From contig JBCCXL010000004.1 in assembly GCA_039191605.1 (NCBI GenBank), positions 186,001 to 250,000 on the forward strand: a stretch of 64,000 bases of DNA. Direction: 5' to 3'. Every line of letters begins with the position of its first letter. The stretch's first letter is position 1. The notes beneath the pieces were generated by a model, which worked only from the letters and a program-made list of their open reading frames with translations, was not told the origin of the DNA and made no database searches. The position numbers were made by a program, and so were the translations under genes. Of the stretch, positions 8,314-17,549 are shown piece after piece. The stretch is from JBCCXL01 sp039191605 (lineage in GTDB: Bacteria; Acidobacteriota; Thermoanaerobaculia; Multivoradales; JAHZIX01).

Positions 8314-9879
8314 ATGCCCCAGCGCCTCGGCATTGTCGACCTCGGATCGAATACCGCCCGCCTGGTGGTCTTCGTCTTCGAGCCCGGCCGCTGGTTCCGA
8401 ATCGAGGATCAGATCCGCGAGCCGGTGCGCCTCGCTGAGGGCTTCGCCAGCACTGGCCGGCTCAGCGATGAGGCCATCGAGCGCTCCGTCTCGGCCCTTC
8501 ACCTCTTCGCCGACTACGCTTCCGCCACCGGCCTCGGCACGCTCCAGGTGGTGGGCACCAGCGCGCTGCGGGACGCCAGCAATCGCCACCAGCTGCTGGA
8601 TCGCATCGCGGCCCTGGACCTCGAGCTGCGGGTCCTCAGCGGCGAAGAAGAAGCCCGCTTCGGAGTGCGCAGCGTCGCTAACTCCCTGGCGGTAGAAGAA
8701 GGCTGGGTGATGGACCTCGGCGGCGGCAGCGTACAGATCTCCCGCATGGAATCCCGGGACTTCGTCCACGGGGCGAGCTATCCCCTAGGCATGGTGAGGC
8801 TCACCGAGCGCTTCTTGCCAGATTCCCGCCCCCGCAAGCGTCAGGTGGCCGAGCTCGAGGCGTGGGTCGCCGAACAGCTGAAGAGCGTGCTCAAGAAGGC
8901 GAAGAAGAAACCCGGGCCGTGGATCGCCATGGGCGGCACCGTGCGCAACCTCGCTCGGTGGGCCCAGAAGCGAGACAACTACCCCTTAAGCCTGCTCCAC
9001 CACTATCCGCTGAAGGCCAAGGACCTAGAAGAGATCACCGAACGGCTGCTGGATTCCTCCGAGACCCAGCGGCGCTCGATCCCGGGGATCCGCGCCGACC
9101 GCGGCGACGTCATTCTTGCCGGCGCGCTGGTCTACCGCCACATCGCTCGCAAGCTCGACCTCGACCACTTCCTGATCTCCGGTCAGGGCATGCGGGAAGG
9201 GGCCTTCTATCAATATTTCTTCCCGCCCCCCCATCGGGTACACGACGTGCGCAGGTTCCACCGCAAGAACCGGCGGCGGCAATATCCCACCATTCCGGAG
9301 CACAACAAGTGGGTAGGCTATCTGGCCCAGCAGCTCTTCGATCAGCTACAGCCCCTCCACGGCCTCGGGGGCGACGAGCTGGATCTCTTGCTGGCGGCAG
9401 CGGAATTCCATGACGCCGGGGTGGCGGTGGACTTCTACCACCATCATCGCCATGGCCGCTATTTGCTCGGCGCGAGGCCTCTCTACGGCTGGGATCACCG
9501 CGAGCAAGCCTTGATCATGCAGCTGGTGCGCTACCACGAGAAGGGCACTCCCAAGCTCAGCCCCTTCGAGGCGGTATTTCGCAAGGGGGATCTCGACCTA
9601 TTGCGCAAGCTCGCCGCCTGTCTGCGGCTTTCCGAGCTGCTGGAGCGCTCGCGGGCCCAGCGGGTCCGGGCATTGCGAGCTCAAATCCAACAGCAGGAGG
9701 TCACCCTCGAGCTGGAGGCGGAAACCGAGCCGGTGGTGGAGATCCAGGAATCGAAGAAGATGGCCGCGGAGCTCTTCGAACAAGCCTTCGAGCGACGCCT
9801 GCGCTTTCGGGTGGTCCCGCCGTCGACAGACTCTCCCGAAACCGGCGCTGAGGCCCCTTTAGACACCGGGGATTCCTGA
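8314..9879 (+). CDS. ppx: exopolyphosphatase (Ppx/GppA family) with C-terminal HD domain
   Basis: A 521-residue enzyme that hydrolyses terminal phosphates from polyphosphate (or pppGpp). The N-terminal ASKHA phosphatase fold starts with GIVDLGSNTARLVVF (phosphate-1 loop). It continues with GTSALRDASN, the GEEEARFG segment carrying the catalytic Glu, and the WVMDLGGGSVQIS phosphate-2 loop. The C-terminal half (from about 330) is an HD-type domain with AEFHDAG and HHHRHGRYLL. No Shine-Dalgarno is visible; the leader is pyrimidine-rich. Ppk1 lies 0.7 kb downstream on the same strand with a SixA-like gene between on the other strand, which supports a polyphosphate role over a purely GppA role. 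Confidence 0.9.
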   Translation: MPQRLGIVDLGSNTARLVVFVFEPGRWFRIEDQIREPVRLAEGFASTGRLSDEAIERSVSALHLFADYASATGLGTLQVVGTSALRDASNRHQLLDRIAALDLELRVLSGEEEARFGVRSVANSLAVEEGWVMDLGGGSVQISRMESRDFVHGASYPLGMVRLTERFLPDSRPRKRQVAELEAWVAEQLKSVLKKAKKKPGPWIAMGGTVRNLARWAQKRDNYPLSLLHHYPLKAKDLEEITERLLDSSETQRRSIPGIRADRGDVILAGALVYRHIARKLDLDHFLISGQGMREGAFYQYFFPPPHRVHDVRRFHRKNRRRQYPTIPEHNKWVGYLAQQLFDQLQPLHGLGGDELDLLLAAAEFHDAGVAVDFYHHHRHGRYLLGARPLYGWDHREQALIMQLVRYHEKGTPKLSPFEAVFRKGDLDLLRKLAACLRLSELLERSRAQRVRALRAQIQQQEVTLELEAETEPVVEIQESKKMAAELFEQAFERRLRFRVVPPSTDSPETGAEAPLDTGDS

Positions 9880-9906
9880 ACCTTCGAGGACTCCGGAAAT
9901 ACCGGA

Positions 9907-9933
9907 TAAAAAGGCTGACGTCTCCTCCGTCAG
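9907..9933 (-). terminator. rho-independent terminator for the sixA-like gene
   Basis: Read on the minus strand: CTGACG - seven-base loop - CGTCAG, then CC and five T. The hairpin starts inside the stop-codon region of the minus-strand gene ending at 9930 and sits in the 50-base gap between convergent genes. Confidence 0.75.
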
Positions 9934-10448
9934 AGCTGCCGCGGCCCCCAGCCGGCCTTCTTGAGCAGCTTCGGTGGCAGCAGCCAGCGCAGCTCCGCGC
10001 AGCCGGGGGCGATGTCCGGCCACTCGTTGACCGCCAGCTCGAGGCAAGCGATGGCGGCGGTGGGTATACGTAAATTGCCGCCGCCGATCAACCTCGCCGC
10101 GAGCTCCGAAAAGGTCGGCTGGTGGCCCGCCAGCAGCAGGGTGCTCACTGCCTGAGGCTGCCGTTTGAGGATCTCCAGCATCTCCACCGCGGTGCCCTCG
10201 TAGAGGCAATCGTCCTGATAGCGTTCGCTCTCCCAGGCGCCGCTCTCGGCGGCGAGATTCACCGTGGTCCTCGCCCGCAGCGCCGGGGACGTCACCACCA
10301 CGTCCGGCTGCGCGCCGACGGTCGATAGGAAGCTCCCCATCAGGCGCGCCGCCCGCTGCCCGCGCAGCGAGATGGGGCGTTCCCGATCGCTGTCGAAGGG
10401 CGCGTCCCAATCGGATTTACCATGCCGCAAAAGCAATAAGGTCTTCAT
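9930..10448 (-). CDS. sixA: SixA-like histidine phosphatase
   Basis: A 172-residue member of the histidine phosphatase (phosphoglycerate-mutase-like) superfamily. The catalytic LLLLRHGKSDW lies at the extreme N-terminus (phosphorylated His in RHG). It is followed by the second Arg/Glu elements (TSPALRARTT, EDDCLYEG-like YQDDCLYEG) and a late LLAGHQPTFSEL with the second catalytic His. SixA removes phosphate from His in phosphotransfer proteins. Proteins of this size class are also often linked to CHAD/polyphosphate genes, which the neighbours ppx and ppk1 support. Divergent from ppk1. The substrate is inferred only. Confidence 0.85.
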   Translation of the reverse strand: MKTLLLLRHGKSDWDAPFDSDRERPISLRGQRAARLMGSFLSTVGAQPDVVVTSPALRARTTVNLAAESGAWESERYQDDCLYEGTAVEMLEILKRQPQAVSTLLLAGHQPTFSELAARLIGGGNLRIPTAAIACLELAVNEWPDIAPGCAELRWLLPPKLLKKAGWGPRQL

Positions 10449-10605
10449 CGAAGGTCCACCTCGAGCGCGCTCCCGGGGCTATCGCTATCAATTCGCGCCA
10501 TCGATTCACGCCAGCCCTTCACGACGGTGTCACACCCTTTTGTTAGCATCTCGTAGCGACAGAAGCTGGATTGTCCCTCGAAACGGACCCTGGGAAAAGC
10601 TTGAG

Positions 10606-12858
10606 ATGACGGACGTTGCTGAGCCGCTACCAAATCGACCGCTGGACGCCACGGCGGACGTCTCTTCGCCATCGTTGAAGACGCCTGCCGCTCCCGCCGG
10701 AGCCACCACCTCCCGAATTCCGCCGGAACCGAGCCTGAAGTCCATCAGCCTCGATTCCCAGGACCTGTTCTTCAACCGCGAGCTGTCCTGGCTTCGCTTC
10801 AACGAGCGGGTGCTGGAAGAGGCCTACGACATCTCCAATCCCCTGCTGGAGAGAGTCCGCTTCCTCTCGATCTTCCACACCAATCTCGACGAGTTCTACA
10901 TGATCCGCGTCTCCGGCCTGCGGCGGCAGCTGGCCAGCGGCGTGCTGGAGGCGCCGCCGGACGGCATGACCCCGGTAGAACAGATGCAGGCCCTGCGTTC
11001 CGAGATCACCCCCCTGCTGCAGCGGGCGGTAGATCTCTGGCACGAGGATCTTCTGCCCCGGCTGCGCCACGAGGGGATCCACCTGCTCTCCTATGACGAG
11101 CTGACCGAAGATCAGCGAGCCTGGCTGCGGGATCACTTCAAGCGCGAGATCTTTCCGGTGCTCACCCCCCTCGCCTTCGACCCTGGACACCCCTTCCCGC
11201 ATATCTCCAACCTCAGCCTCAGCCTGGCGGTGGCGGTGCGGGATCCCAACGCGCCGCACCAAACCGAGCGCTTCGCCCGGGTCAAGGTGCCAGCCACCTT
11301 CCCCCGACTGCTGGCCATCGCAGATCAAAGCGACGCGACAAGGTCCGACGAGCTCGGCCTGCCGGAGCAGCGTCCTCAGCAGAGCTTCATCTGGCTGGAG
11401 GAAGTGGTCGCCCACAACCTCGACCTGCTCTTCCCCGGGCTCACCATCGCCGCCGCCTACCCCTTCCGGGTGACCCGCGACGCCGATCTGGAAATCGAGG
11501 CGGACGAAGCCTCGGATCTGCTGGAAGCCCTCGAGGAGGTGGTGGAGCAGCGCCAATTCGGCTTCGTCGTCCACCTCGAAGTCGACGAACGCATGCCTCC
11601 CTGGGTGCGAGACATCCTGCTGGAGAATCTCGAGCTGGCGCCCTACCAGCTGACCTCCTCCCGCGGGCCGGTGGGCCTGGCGGACGTCTCCGCCTTTACC
11701 GACGTGGAGCGCCCGGATCTCAAATTTCGCCCCTTCGTCCACCACTCCCACCCGGCTCCCAAGGAAGAGGGTCAGATCTTCTCTCTGCTGCGCCAGCGGG
11801 ATCATCTCCTCTACCTGCCCTACGACAGCTTCCAGCCGGTGGTCACTTTCCTCCAGCAGGCGGCGAGAGATCCCAAGGTGCTGGCCATCAAGCAGACCCT
11901 CTACCGGGTAGGCCCCAACTCCCCCATCGTCCAGGCGCTGATGCGGGCGCGGGAGAACGGAAAACAGGTTGCCGTGCTGGTGGAGCTCAAGGCGCGCTTC
12001 GACGAAGAGAACAACATGGTGTGGGCCCGAGAGCTGGAGCAGAAGGGCGTCCACGTGGTGTATGGCGATACGGAGCTCAAGACCCACGCCAAGATCTGCC
12101 TCGTAGTGCGCCGGGAGAGCGTGGGCATTCGCCGCTACCTCCATCTCTCCACCGGCAACTACAACCCGGTCACCGCCCGCATCTACACCGACCTTGGCTT
12201 CTTCACCTGCGACGAGGCGCTGGCCAACGATCTCTCGGATCTCTTCAACCGCCTCACCGGCTACTCCGCCAAGCGGGATTACTCCAAGATCATCGCCGCT
12301 CCCCACGCCATTCGGGAAGCGCTGCTGGAGCGCATTCACCGCGAGATCGAGCACCAGCAGGCCGGCCGCCGCGGCCACATCGCCCTGAAGATGAACTCTC
12401 TGGTCGACAAGCGCTGCATCCAGGCGCTGTACCGCGCCTCCGCCGCGGGGGTCCAGGTGCAGCTCCAGGTGCGGGGTATCTGCTGCTTGCGACCGGGCCT
12501 TCCGGGACTCAGCGAGAACATCGAGGTGACCTCCATCGTCGGCCGCTTCCTGGAGCACACCAGGATCTACTACTTCCGCAATGGCGGAGACGAGGAGATC
12601 CTCACCGGCAGCGCCGACCTCATGCCCCGCAACCTCGATGGCCGGGTGGAGGTGCTCTTCCCGATCGAGGATCCGGAGCTGAAGAAGAGCCTGCGGGACG
12701 ACATCCTCTTCCTCCACCTGAGGGATACCAGCAAGGCCCGCCGGATGCTCTCGGACGGCTCCTACGAGCGGCGACGGCCGGCGGCCGGCGAAGAGCCCCT
12801 CAACACCCAGGAATACCTGCTGCAGCACGGCGGCTCCTGGCGGCGCGACGAGGATTGA
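10606..12858 (+). CDS. ppk1: polyphosphate kinase 1
   Basis: A 750-residue Ppk1, which reversibly polymerises the gamma-phosphate of ATP into polyphosphate. Family landmarks appear in order: FNRELSWLRFNERVLEEAYD and NLDEFYMIRVSGLR (N domain), HPFPHISNLSLSL (H domain), KQTLYRVG.NSPIVQAL and ELKARFDEENN (C1). The autophosphorylated His is in TELKTHAKICLVVRRE, then YLHLSTGNYNP. The second conserved His is in RFLEHTRIYYFRNGGDEE, and C2 carries GSADLMPRNLDGRVEVLFPI. The ATG at 10606 is chosen because family similarity starts about 45 residues later and nothing upstream resembles it. The Thr/Pro/Ala-rich N-terminus is probably disordered. Confidence 0.95.
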   Translation: MTDVAEPLPNRPLDATADVSSPSLKTPAAPAGATTSRIPPEPSLKSISLDSQDLFFNRELSWLRFNERVLEEAYDISNPLLERVRFLSIFHTNLDEFYMIRVSGLRRQLASGVLEAPPDGMTPVEQMQALRSEITPLLQRAVDLWHEDLLPRLRHEGIHLLSYDELTEDQRAWLRDHFKREIFPVLTPLAFDPGHPFPHISNLSLSLAVAVRDPNAPHQTERFARVKVPATFPRLLAIADQSDATRSDELGLPEQRPQQSFIWLEEVVAHNLDLLFPGLTIAAAYPFRVTRDADLEIEADEASDLLEALEEVVEQRQFGFVVHLEVDERMPPWVRDILLENLELAPYQLTSSRGPVGLADVSAFTDVERPDLKFRPFVHHSHPAPKEEGQIFSLLRQRDHLLYLPYDSFQPVVTFLQQAARDPKVLAIKQTLYRVGPNSPIVQALMRARENGKQVAVLVELKARFDEENNMVWARELEQKGVHVVYGDTELKTHAKICLVVRRESVGIRRYLHLSTGNYNPVTARIYTDLGFFTCDEALANDLSDLFNRLTGYSAKRDYSKIIAAPHAIREALLERIHREIEHQQAGRRGHIALKMNSLVDKRCIQALYRASAAGVQVQLQVRGICCLRPGLPGLSENIEVTSIVGRFLEHTRIYYFRNGGDEEILTGSADLMPRNLDGRVEVLFPIEDPELKKSLRDDILFLHLRDTSKARRMLSDGSYERRRPAAGEEPLNTQEYLLQHGGSWRRDED

Positions 12859-13159
12859 TGCGCTAGCTCCCCGGCCGAAGGCACCCGACTCTCAGCCCAA
12901 GGAGCCAGCCCCAGGAGCCGGCCCAAGGGACAGCAGGCAACGGCTCAGCGACGCGGAGAGATCGTCGCTAGTAAACTAGGGCCCTAGGCTCCATCGCCGG
13001 CTCAACGAGAGAGAGCGTCCTCTCTCTAGCCCCCGGCTGCTCGGTCTTCACCGCAAGAGTTAGCTCCCGCGGAGCCTAGACTCAGCGGCAGCAGGCCGGC
13101 GCCCATCGTCCGGGCTCCGCCACTCGTCTTCCCTTCGCCACCTCAGCAGGAGATTCTCT
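12859..13159 (+). other. intergenic region with palindromes upstream of the acyl-CoA oxidase operon
   Basis: No gene is seen here. It holds a perfect 12-bp palindrome CTAGGGCCCTAG (12976-12987). A perfect hairpin follows (AGAGAGAG, loop CGTC, CTCTCTCT, 13008-13027). The first may be an operator. The second has no U tract and could be a leader hairpin or a weak ppk1 terminator. Confidence 0.5.
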
Positions 13160-15610
13160 ATGGCCCCCGCCCAGTCCACTCGGCCGCCCCTCGATCATCC
13201 CCGGCTGCTGCCCTTTCTGCCTCTCCTGCTCATGGCCTGGGCCGACGGGGAGCTCAGCGACGAAGAGCTCAGCGCCATCCGCGCCCGCCTCGACTATCGG
13301 CCGGATGCGCCGCAGGTCGCCAGCAACGGCGGCGCTGCCGAGGACTGCCTGCTGTGCGAGACCCTCGACGAAGATCAGCGGGCCGCGATCACCGCCTGGC
13401 TCGATCCCCATCATCCCCCCGACGCCGTGGATCTCGCCCGGTGGCGGCGGCAGCTGCGGCGGGGAGCCGAGGCCCTGGATTCCGCCCACCGCCGCACCCT
13501 GGCCCAGCTGGGAGCTGATCTGGTGGCCCACCGCGGCGAGCAGGAGGGAGGCTCCGAGACCATCAGCTCCGCCGAGGAGCTCAGTCTGACGAGGCTGCAG
13601 GAGGCCTTGGGCCTGAACCACTCGGCGGAGGCCACCCGCGCGCTGCTCGAGCTTCAGCGGCCGCCCGCCGCAGAGGAAGCAGCCTCTCAGGAAGAGCTAC
13701 CCTCCTTCCCGCTGGACGCTCTCCAGGACCTCCTCGCCGGCCGGCGAAAGGCCCTGCGCCAAGAAGTTCTCGATCTTCTCGGCACCGCTGAGCTGAAGGC
13801 CCCCGAGGACGCCGATCGAGAGACCCTGCGCCAGCACACGCTGCGACGGCTGAAGCTCTTGGCGGATCGAGGCTGGGGAGGCCTCGCCTTTCCCGCCGAG
13901 GTCGAGGGCGGCGGAGGCGACATGGAGGGTTTCCTCACCGTCTTCGAGACCCTGGCCTTCGGCGATCTTTCCCTGTTGGTGAAGTTCGGCGTGCAGTTCG
14001 GGCTCTTCGGCGGCTCCATCGCCCAGCTGGGCACCGAGCACCATCACCGCCGCTACCTGCCGGCGGTCACCCGCCTGGAGCTACCGGGCTGCTTCGCCAT
14101 GAGCGAGACCGGCCACGGCTCCAACGTGCGGGAGCTGGAGACCACCGCCCACTACGATGCCGAGAGCGACGAGCTGGTGATCGACAGCCCCGAGCCGAAG
14201 GCCTCCTCGCGCAAGGATTGGATCGGCAACGCGGCCCGCGATGGCCGCCTCGCCACCGTCTTCGCGCAGCTCACTGTGGGCGAGGAAGAGCACGGAGTCC
14301 ACGCCATCCTGGTGCCCATCCGCGACGAGGAAGGACGCCCTCTGCCGGGCGTGGAGATCGAGGATTGCGGCGGCAAGCGAGGGCTGGAGGGGGTCGACAA
14401 CGGTCGGCTGACCTTCCGCTCGGTGCGCGTACCGCGCAAAAATCTGCTGGACCGCTTCGCCTCCATCGACGACCAGGGCAACTATCAGAGCCCCATCGCC
14501 AGCCCCTCCCGTCGCTTCTTCACCATGCTCGGCACCCTGGTCGGCGGCCGGGTGAGCGTCGCCCTGGCCAGCCACAGCGTCGCCCGCACCGCCTTGACCA
14601 TCGCGGTGCGCTACGGCTCCCGGCGCCGGCAATTTGGCGCCCCGGGCCAGCCCGAGACCCGCCTGCTGGACTACCCCTCCCACCAGCGGCGCCTGCTGCC
14701 CCGCCTCGCCACCACCTACGCCTACGGCTTCGCGCTGCGGGAGCTCGCCCAGCGCTACCTCGATTCGCCGCCGGACGACCGCCGCTCGGTGGAGGCCCTC
14801 GCCGCCGGCCTCAAGGCCCTCGCCACCCGCCACGCCGTAGACACGGTGCAGGAATGCCGCGAAGCCTGCGGCGGCAAGGGCTACCTCAGCGAGAACCGCT
14901 TCGGCACCCTCGCCGCCGACGCCGATATCTTCACCACCTTCGAGGGCGACAACACGGTGCTCCTGCAGCTGGTGTCCAAGGGCCTGCTCTCGGACTTCAA
15001 GCAGCAATTCGAGCGCCTCGACCTGCTGGGCCTGGTGCGCTACCTCGCCGATCGCGCCATCGACGCGGTGACCGAGCGCAATCCGTGGACCACCCGCATC
15101 GTCGAGGCGGAGCACCTGCGGGACGGCGACTTCCAGCTCGACGTGCTGCGCCACCGGGAGCAGCACCTGCTGTCCACCGTCGCCCAGCGCCTGCGCAACC
15201 GGATCCGTCGCGGGGAAGAGAGCTACGAAGCCTTCCTGGCCTGCCAGAACCATCTTCTCGCCCTCGCCCGGGCGAGCATCGAGCGCTTCACCCTGGAGCA
15301 ATTCCAGGCCGCTATCGACTCGCTCCAGGAACCCTCTCTGCGAGCGCCTCTGGAGCGCTTACGTAGCCTCTACGCCCTGTCTCGAATCGAGGCCGACCTC
15401 GGCTGGTTCCTGGAACACGGCGACCTCGCCAAGCCGAAGTCCCAGGCCATCCGACTCCAGGTGGAGGCCCTGTGCAGCGAGCTCCGCCCCGACGCCCGCG
15501 CTCTGGTGGATGCCTTCGGCATTCCGGACGACGTCCTCGCCGCCCCCATCGCGCTGGATCCTGCCCCGGGTGCCGCCTCCAGCCACCCCATTGGAGGGTC
15601 CGGGGCTTGA
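13160..15610 (+). CDS. acyl-CoA oxidase/dehydrogenase with TerB-like N-terminal extension
   Basis: An 816-residue flavoenzyme of acyl-CoA beta-oxidation. Residues about 1-130 form an acidic helical region with LLMAWADGELSDEELSAIRARL, which resembles the TerB fold. The catalytic part follows: CFAMSETGHGSNVRELETTA (FAD/substrate loop typical of acyl-CoA oxidases), a beta-domain, and GGRVSVA with RYGSRRRQFG. Then comes CREACGGKGYLSENRFGTLAADADIFTTFEGDNTVLLQL, where the Glu of FEGDN is the expected catalytic base. The length and FEGDN motif favour the ACOX branch over short ACADs. The ATG at 13160 follows AGGAG at seven bases. It overlaps the next gene by four bases (TTGA), so the two are coupled. 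Confidence 0.85.
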   Translation: MAPAQSTRPPLDHPRLLPFLPLLLMAWADGELSDEELSAIRARLDYRPDAPQVASNGGAAEDCLLCETLDEDQRAAITAWLDPHHPPDAVDLARWRRQLRRGAEALDSAHRRTLAQLGADLVAHRGEQEGGSETISSAEELSLTRLQEALGLNHSAEATRALLELQRPPAAEEAASQEELPSFPLDALQDLLAGRRKALRQEVLDLLGTAELKAPEDADRETLRQHTLRRLKLLADRGWGGLAFPAEVEGGGGDMEGFLTVFETLAFGDLSLLVKFGVQFGLFGGSIAQLGTEHHHRRYLPAVTRLELPGCFAMSETGHGSNVRELETTAHYDAESDELVIDSPEPKASSRKDWIGNAARDGRLATVFAQLTVGEEEHGVHAILVPIRDEEGRPLPGVEIEDCGGKRGLEGVDNGRLTFRSVRVPRKNLLDRFASIDDQGNYQSPIASPSRRFFTMLGTLVGGRVSVALASHSVARTALTIAVRYGSRRRQFGAPGQPETRLLDYPSHQRRLLPRLATTYAYGFALRELAQRYLDSPPDDRRSVEALAAGLKALATRHAVDTVQECREACGGKGYLSENRFGTLAADADIFTTFEGDNTVLLQLVSKGLLSDFKQQFERLDLLGLVRYLADRAIDAVTERNPWTTRIVEAEHLRDGDFQLDVLRHREQHLLSTVAQRLRNRIRRGEESYEAFLACQNHLLALARASIERFTLEQFQAAIDSLQEPSLRAPLERLRSLYALSRIEADLGWFLEHGDLAKPKSQAIRLQVEALCSELRPDARALVDAFGIPDDVLAAPIALDPAPGAASSHPIGGSGA

Positions 15611-17187
15611 GCCTAGCCACGCTGCTCGGCCTCTGCCTCCTCGCCCTGCTGGTCGGCGCCGTCGTTGTCCTGCTGATCCTCGATCTCAGCCAGCGATCCA
15701 ACGCCATCCAGCACAACTATCCGGTGGTAGGGCGCTTCCGCTTCCTGCTCTCCGCCCTCGGCCCCAAGCTGCGCCAATACATCGTCGCCGCGAATGATGA
15801 GGAGCGCCCCTTCAGCCGCGACCAGCGCCACTGGATCCGGGCCTCCGCCGACCGCAAGAACAACTACTTCGGCTTCGGCAGCGACAACGATATGGAGCGT
15901 TCCCCGAACTACCTGATCCTGCGCCACAGCAGCTTCCCGCTGCCGGACCTTCATCCCGGTACCCCGGGCTACGACTCCTCCTACCCCCTTCCCGGCGCCA
16001 AGGTCTTGGGCCAAAGCCGCGGGCGGCAGAAGGCCTTTCGTCCGGCCTCCCTAGTGAACATCTCGGCGATGAGCTACGGCTCTCTGTCCTCCACCGCAGT
16101 GAGCGCGATGAACCGGGGGGCCAAGATCGCCGGCGTCCTCCACAACACCGGCGAAGGCGGCGTGGCGCCCTACCACCTCGAGGGCGGAGATCTCATCTGG
16201 CAGCTGGGCACCGGCTACTTCGGCTGCCGAACGGAGAGCGGCGACTTCTCCCTTCAGCACCTGGTGGACACGGTGCAGGCGAACCCCACCATTCGGGCCC
16301 TGGAGGTGAAGCTCAGCCAGGGAGCCAAGCCCGGGGTTGGCGGCATTCTTCCGGCGGAGAAGATCACCGCCGAGATCAGCCGCATCCGAGGCATCCCCCG
16401 GGGCAAGGATTGTCTCTCACCCAACGCCCACACCGCCTTCTCCAACGCCGATGAGCTCCTCGACTTCGTGGAGACCCTCGCCGACGCCACCGGTCTGCCG
16501 GTGGGCATCAAGAGCGCCGTCGGCGAGCTGGATCTCTTCCACGACCTCGCCCGCGAGATGGAAGACGGCCAGCGGGGCATCGACTTTCTCACCGTCGACG
16601 GCGGCGAGGGGGGCACCGGTGCCGGCCCTCTGGCCTTCACCGATCACGTCGCCCTGCCCTTTCAGCTCGCCTTCACCCGGGTCTACAAGATCTTCCATCA
16701 GGCGGGCCTCAGCGATCGCATCACCTTCATCGGCTCCGGCAAGCTCGGCCTGCCGGAGCGGGCGATGCTCGCCTTTGCCATCGGCTGCGACATGATTCAG
16801 GTGGCGAGGGAGGCGATGCTCGCCATCGGCTGTATTCAGGCCCAGAGGTGCCATCAGGGCAATTGCCCCGCCGGCATCGCCACTCACCGTCCGTGGCTGG
16901 TGAAGGGGCTGGATCCTCAGGTCAAGGCCCACGCCCTGGCCAACTACTTCGTGGTTCTGCGCAAGGAGCTCACCCGCTTGTCGAGGGCCTGCGGAGTCGC
17001 CCACCCGGCACTGCTCACCGCCGACCGCCTGGAGATCCTCGACGACCGCTTCGGCTCCATCACCGCTGCGGAGCTCTTCGGCTACAGCCCCGGGATGGGC
17101 CTGCCGTCCGAGGACGACGCCGAGCTCCTCGCCGCTCTTCCCCTTTCGACCGCCGCCGAATCTAGTCACCCCGCCTCCGCGGCTTGA
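15607..17187 (+). CDS. membrane-anchored FMN-binding glutamate-synthase-like protein
   Basis: A 526-residue protein starting with TTG at 15607. The frame is open further upstream, but GGAGGG lies eight bases before this TTG, and TTGA overlaps the stop of the preceding gene. An N-terminal transmembrane helix (about 1-25) is followed by the central/FMN barrel of glutamate synthase: VNISAMSYGSLSSTAVSAMNRGAKIAG, HNTGEGGVAPYH, KLSQGAKPGVGG, FLTVDGGEGGTGAGPL, and the Cys-rich end CIQAQRCHQGNCPAGIATH (3Fe-4S ligand region). No glutaminase domain is present, so it is the stand-alone FMN family, whose physiological reaction is unsettled. Its coupling to an acyl-CoA oxidase suggests a flavin/Fe-S redox role at the membrane. 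Confidence 0.85.
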   Translation: MSLATLLGLCLLALLVGAVVVLLILDLSQRSNAIQHNYPVVGRFRFLLSALGPKLRQYIVAANDEERPFSRDQRHWIRASADRKNNYFGFGSDNDMERSPNYLILRHSSFPLPDLHPGTPGYDSSYPLPGAKVLGQSRGRQKAFRPASLVNISAMSYGSLSSTAVSAMNRGAKIAGVLHNTGEGGVAPYHLEGGDLIWQLGTGYFGCRTESGDFSLQHLVDTVQANPTIRALEVKLSQGAKPGVGGILPAEKITAEISRIRGIPRGKDCLSPNAHTAFSNADELLDFVETLADATGLPVGIKSAVGELDLFHDLAREMEDGQRGIDFLTVDGGEGGTGAGPLAFTDHVALPFQLAFTRVYKIFHQAGLSDRITFIGSGKLGLPERAMLAFAIGCDMIQVAREAMLAIGCIQAQRCHQGNCPAGIATHRPWLVKGLDPQVKAHALANYFVVLRKELTRLSRACGVAHPALLTADRLEILDDRFGSITAAELFGYSPGMGLPSEDDAELLAALPLSTAAESSHPASAA

Positions 17188-17208
17188 TTCCGCTCCCGCC
17201 GCGCCGCC

Positions 17209-17249
17209 ACTGAGCTAACACTGAGCTACTACTGAGCTACTACTGAGCC
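17209..17249 (+). repeat. 12-base short tandem repeat
   Basis: About three and a half copies of CTGAGCTA(C/A)(T/C)A in the short gap before the CBU_0592-type gene. No function is evident. Confidence 0.7.
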
Positions 17250-17258
17250 TCGCAAATC

Positions 17259-17549
17259 ATGTCCCTGAGTGTCTTCGATCTTCTCGGCCTGGTGGGAGTC
17301 GGCCTCGTGCTCCTCGCCTACTACGGTCTTCAATCGGCCCGCCTGTCCTCGAAACAGCCGCGCTTCTACCTCTTGAACGGCGCGGGAGCCGCGCTTATCC
17401 TCCTCTCCCTCGCAGAGGCCTGGAACCTGCCGGCGGCGGTGATCGAGAGCGCCTGGTTGCTGATCTCTATCAACGGCTTGGTGCGTACGCTGCGCCACCG
17501 GGGAGACACTTCCTCCGACCCGTTGCCCCCTAGCGCCCCTTCAGCATGA
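17259..17549 (+). CDS. small membrane protein, CBU_0592-like
   Basis: A 96-residue protein with three predicted transmembrane segments (about 7-24, 38-55 and 58-75) and a Ser/Pro tail. The pattern DLLGLVGVGLVLLAYYGLQ...FYLLNGAGAALILLSL...ESAWLLISINGL matches the CBU_0592 family of unknown function. It overlaps the rhodanese gene by four bases (ATGA), so they are co-translated. No ribosome site is obvious at its own ATG. Confidence 0.8.
   Translation: MSLSVFDLLGLVGVGLVLLAYYGLQSARLSSKQPRFYLLNGAGAALILLSLAEAWNLPAAVIESAWLLISINGLVRTLRHRGDTSSDPLPPSAPSA

Noticed and set aside
10627..12828. 733-codon open frame antisense to ppk1
   Set aside because: A shadow of a very well conserved gene; it has no domain features and no ribosome site.
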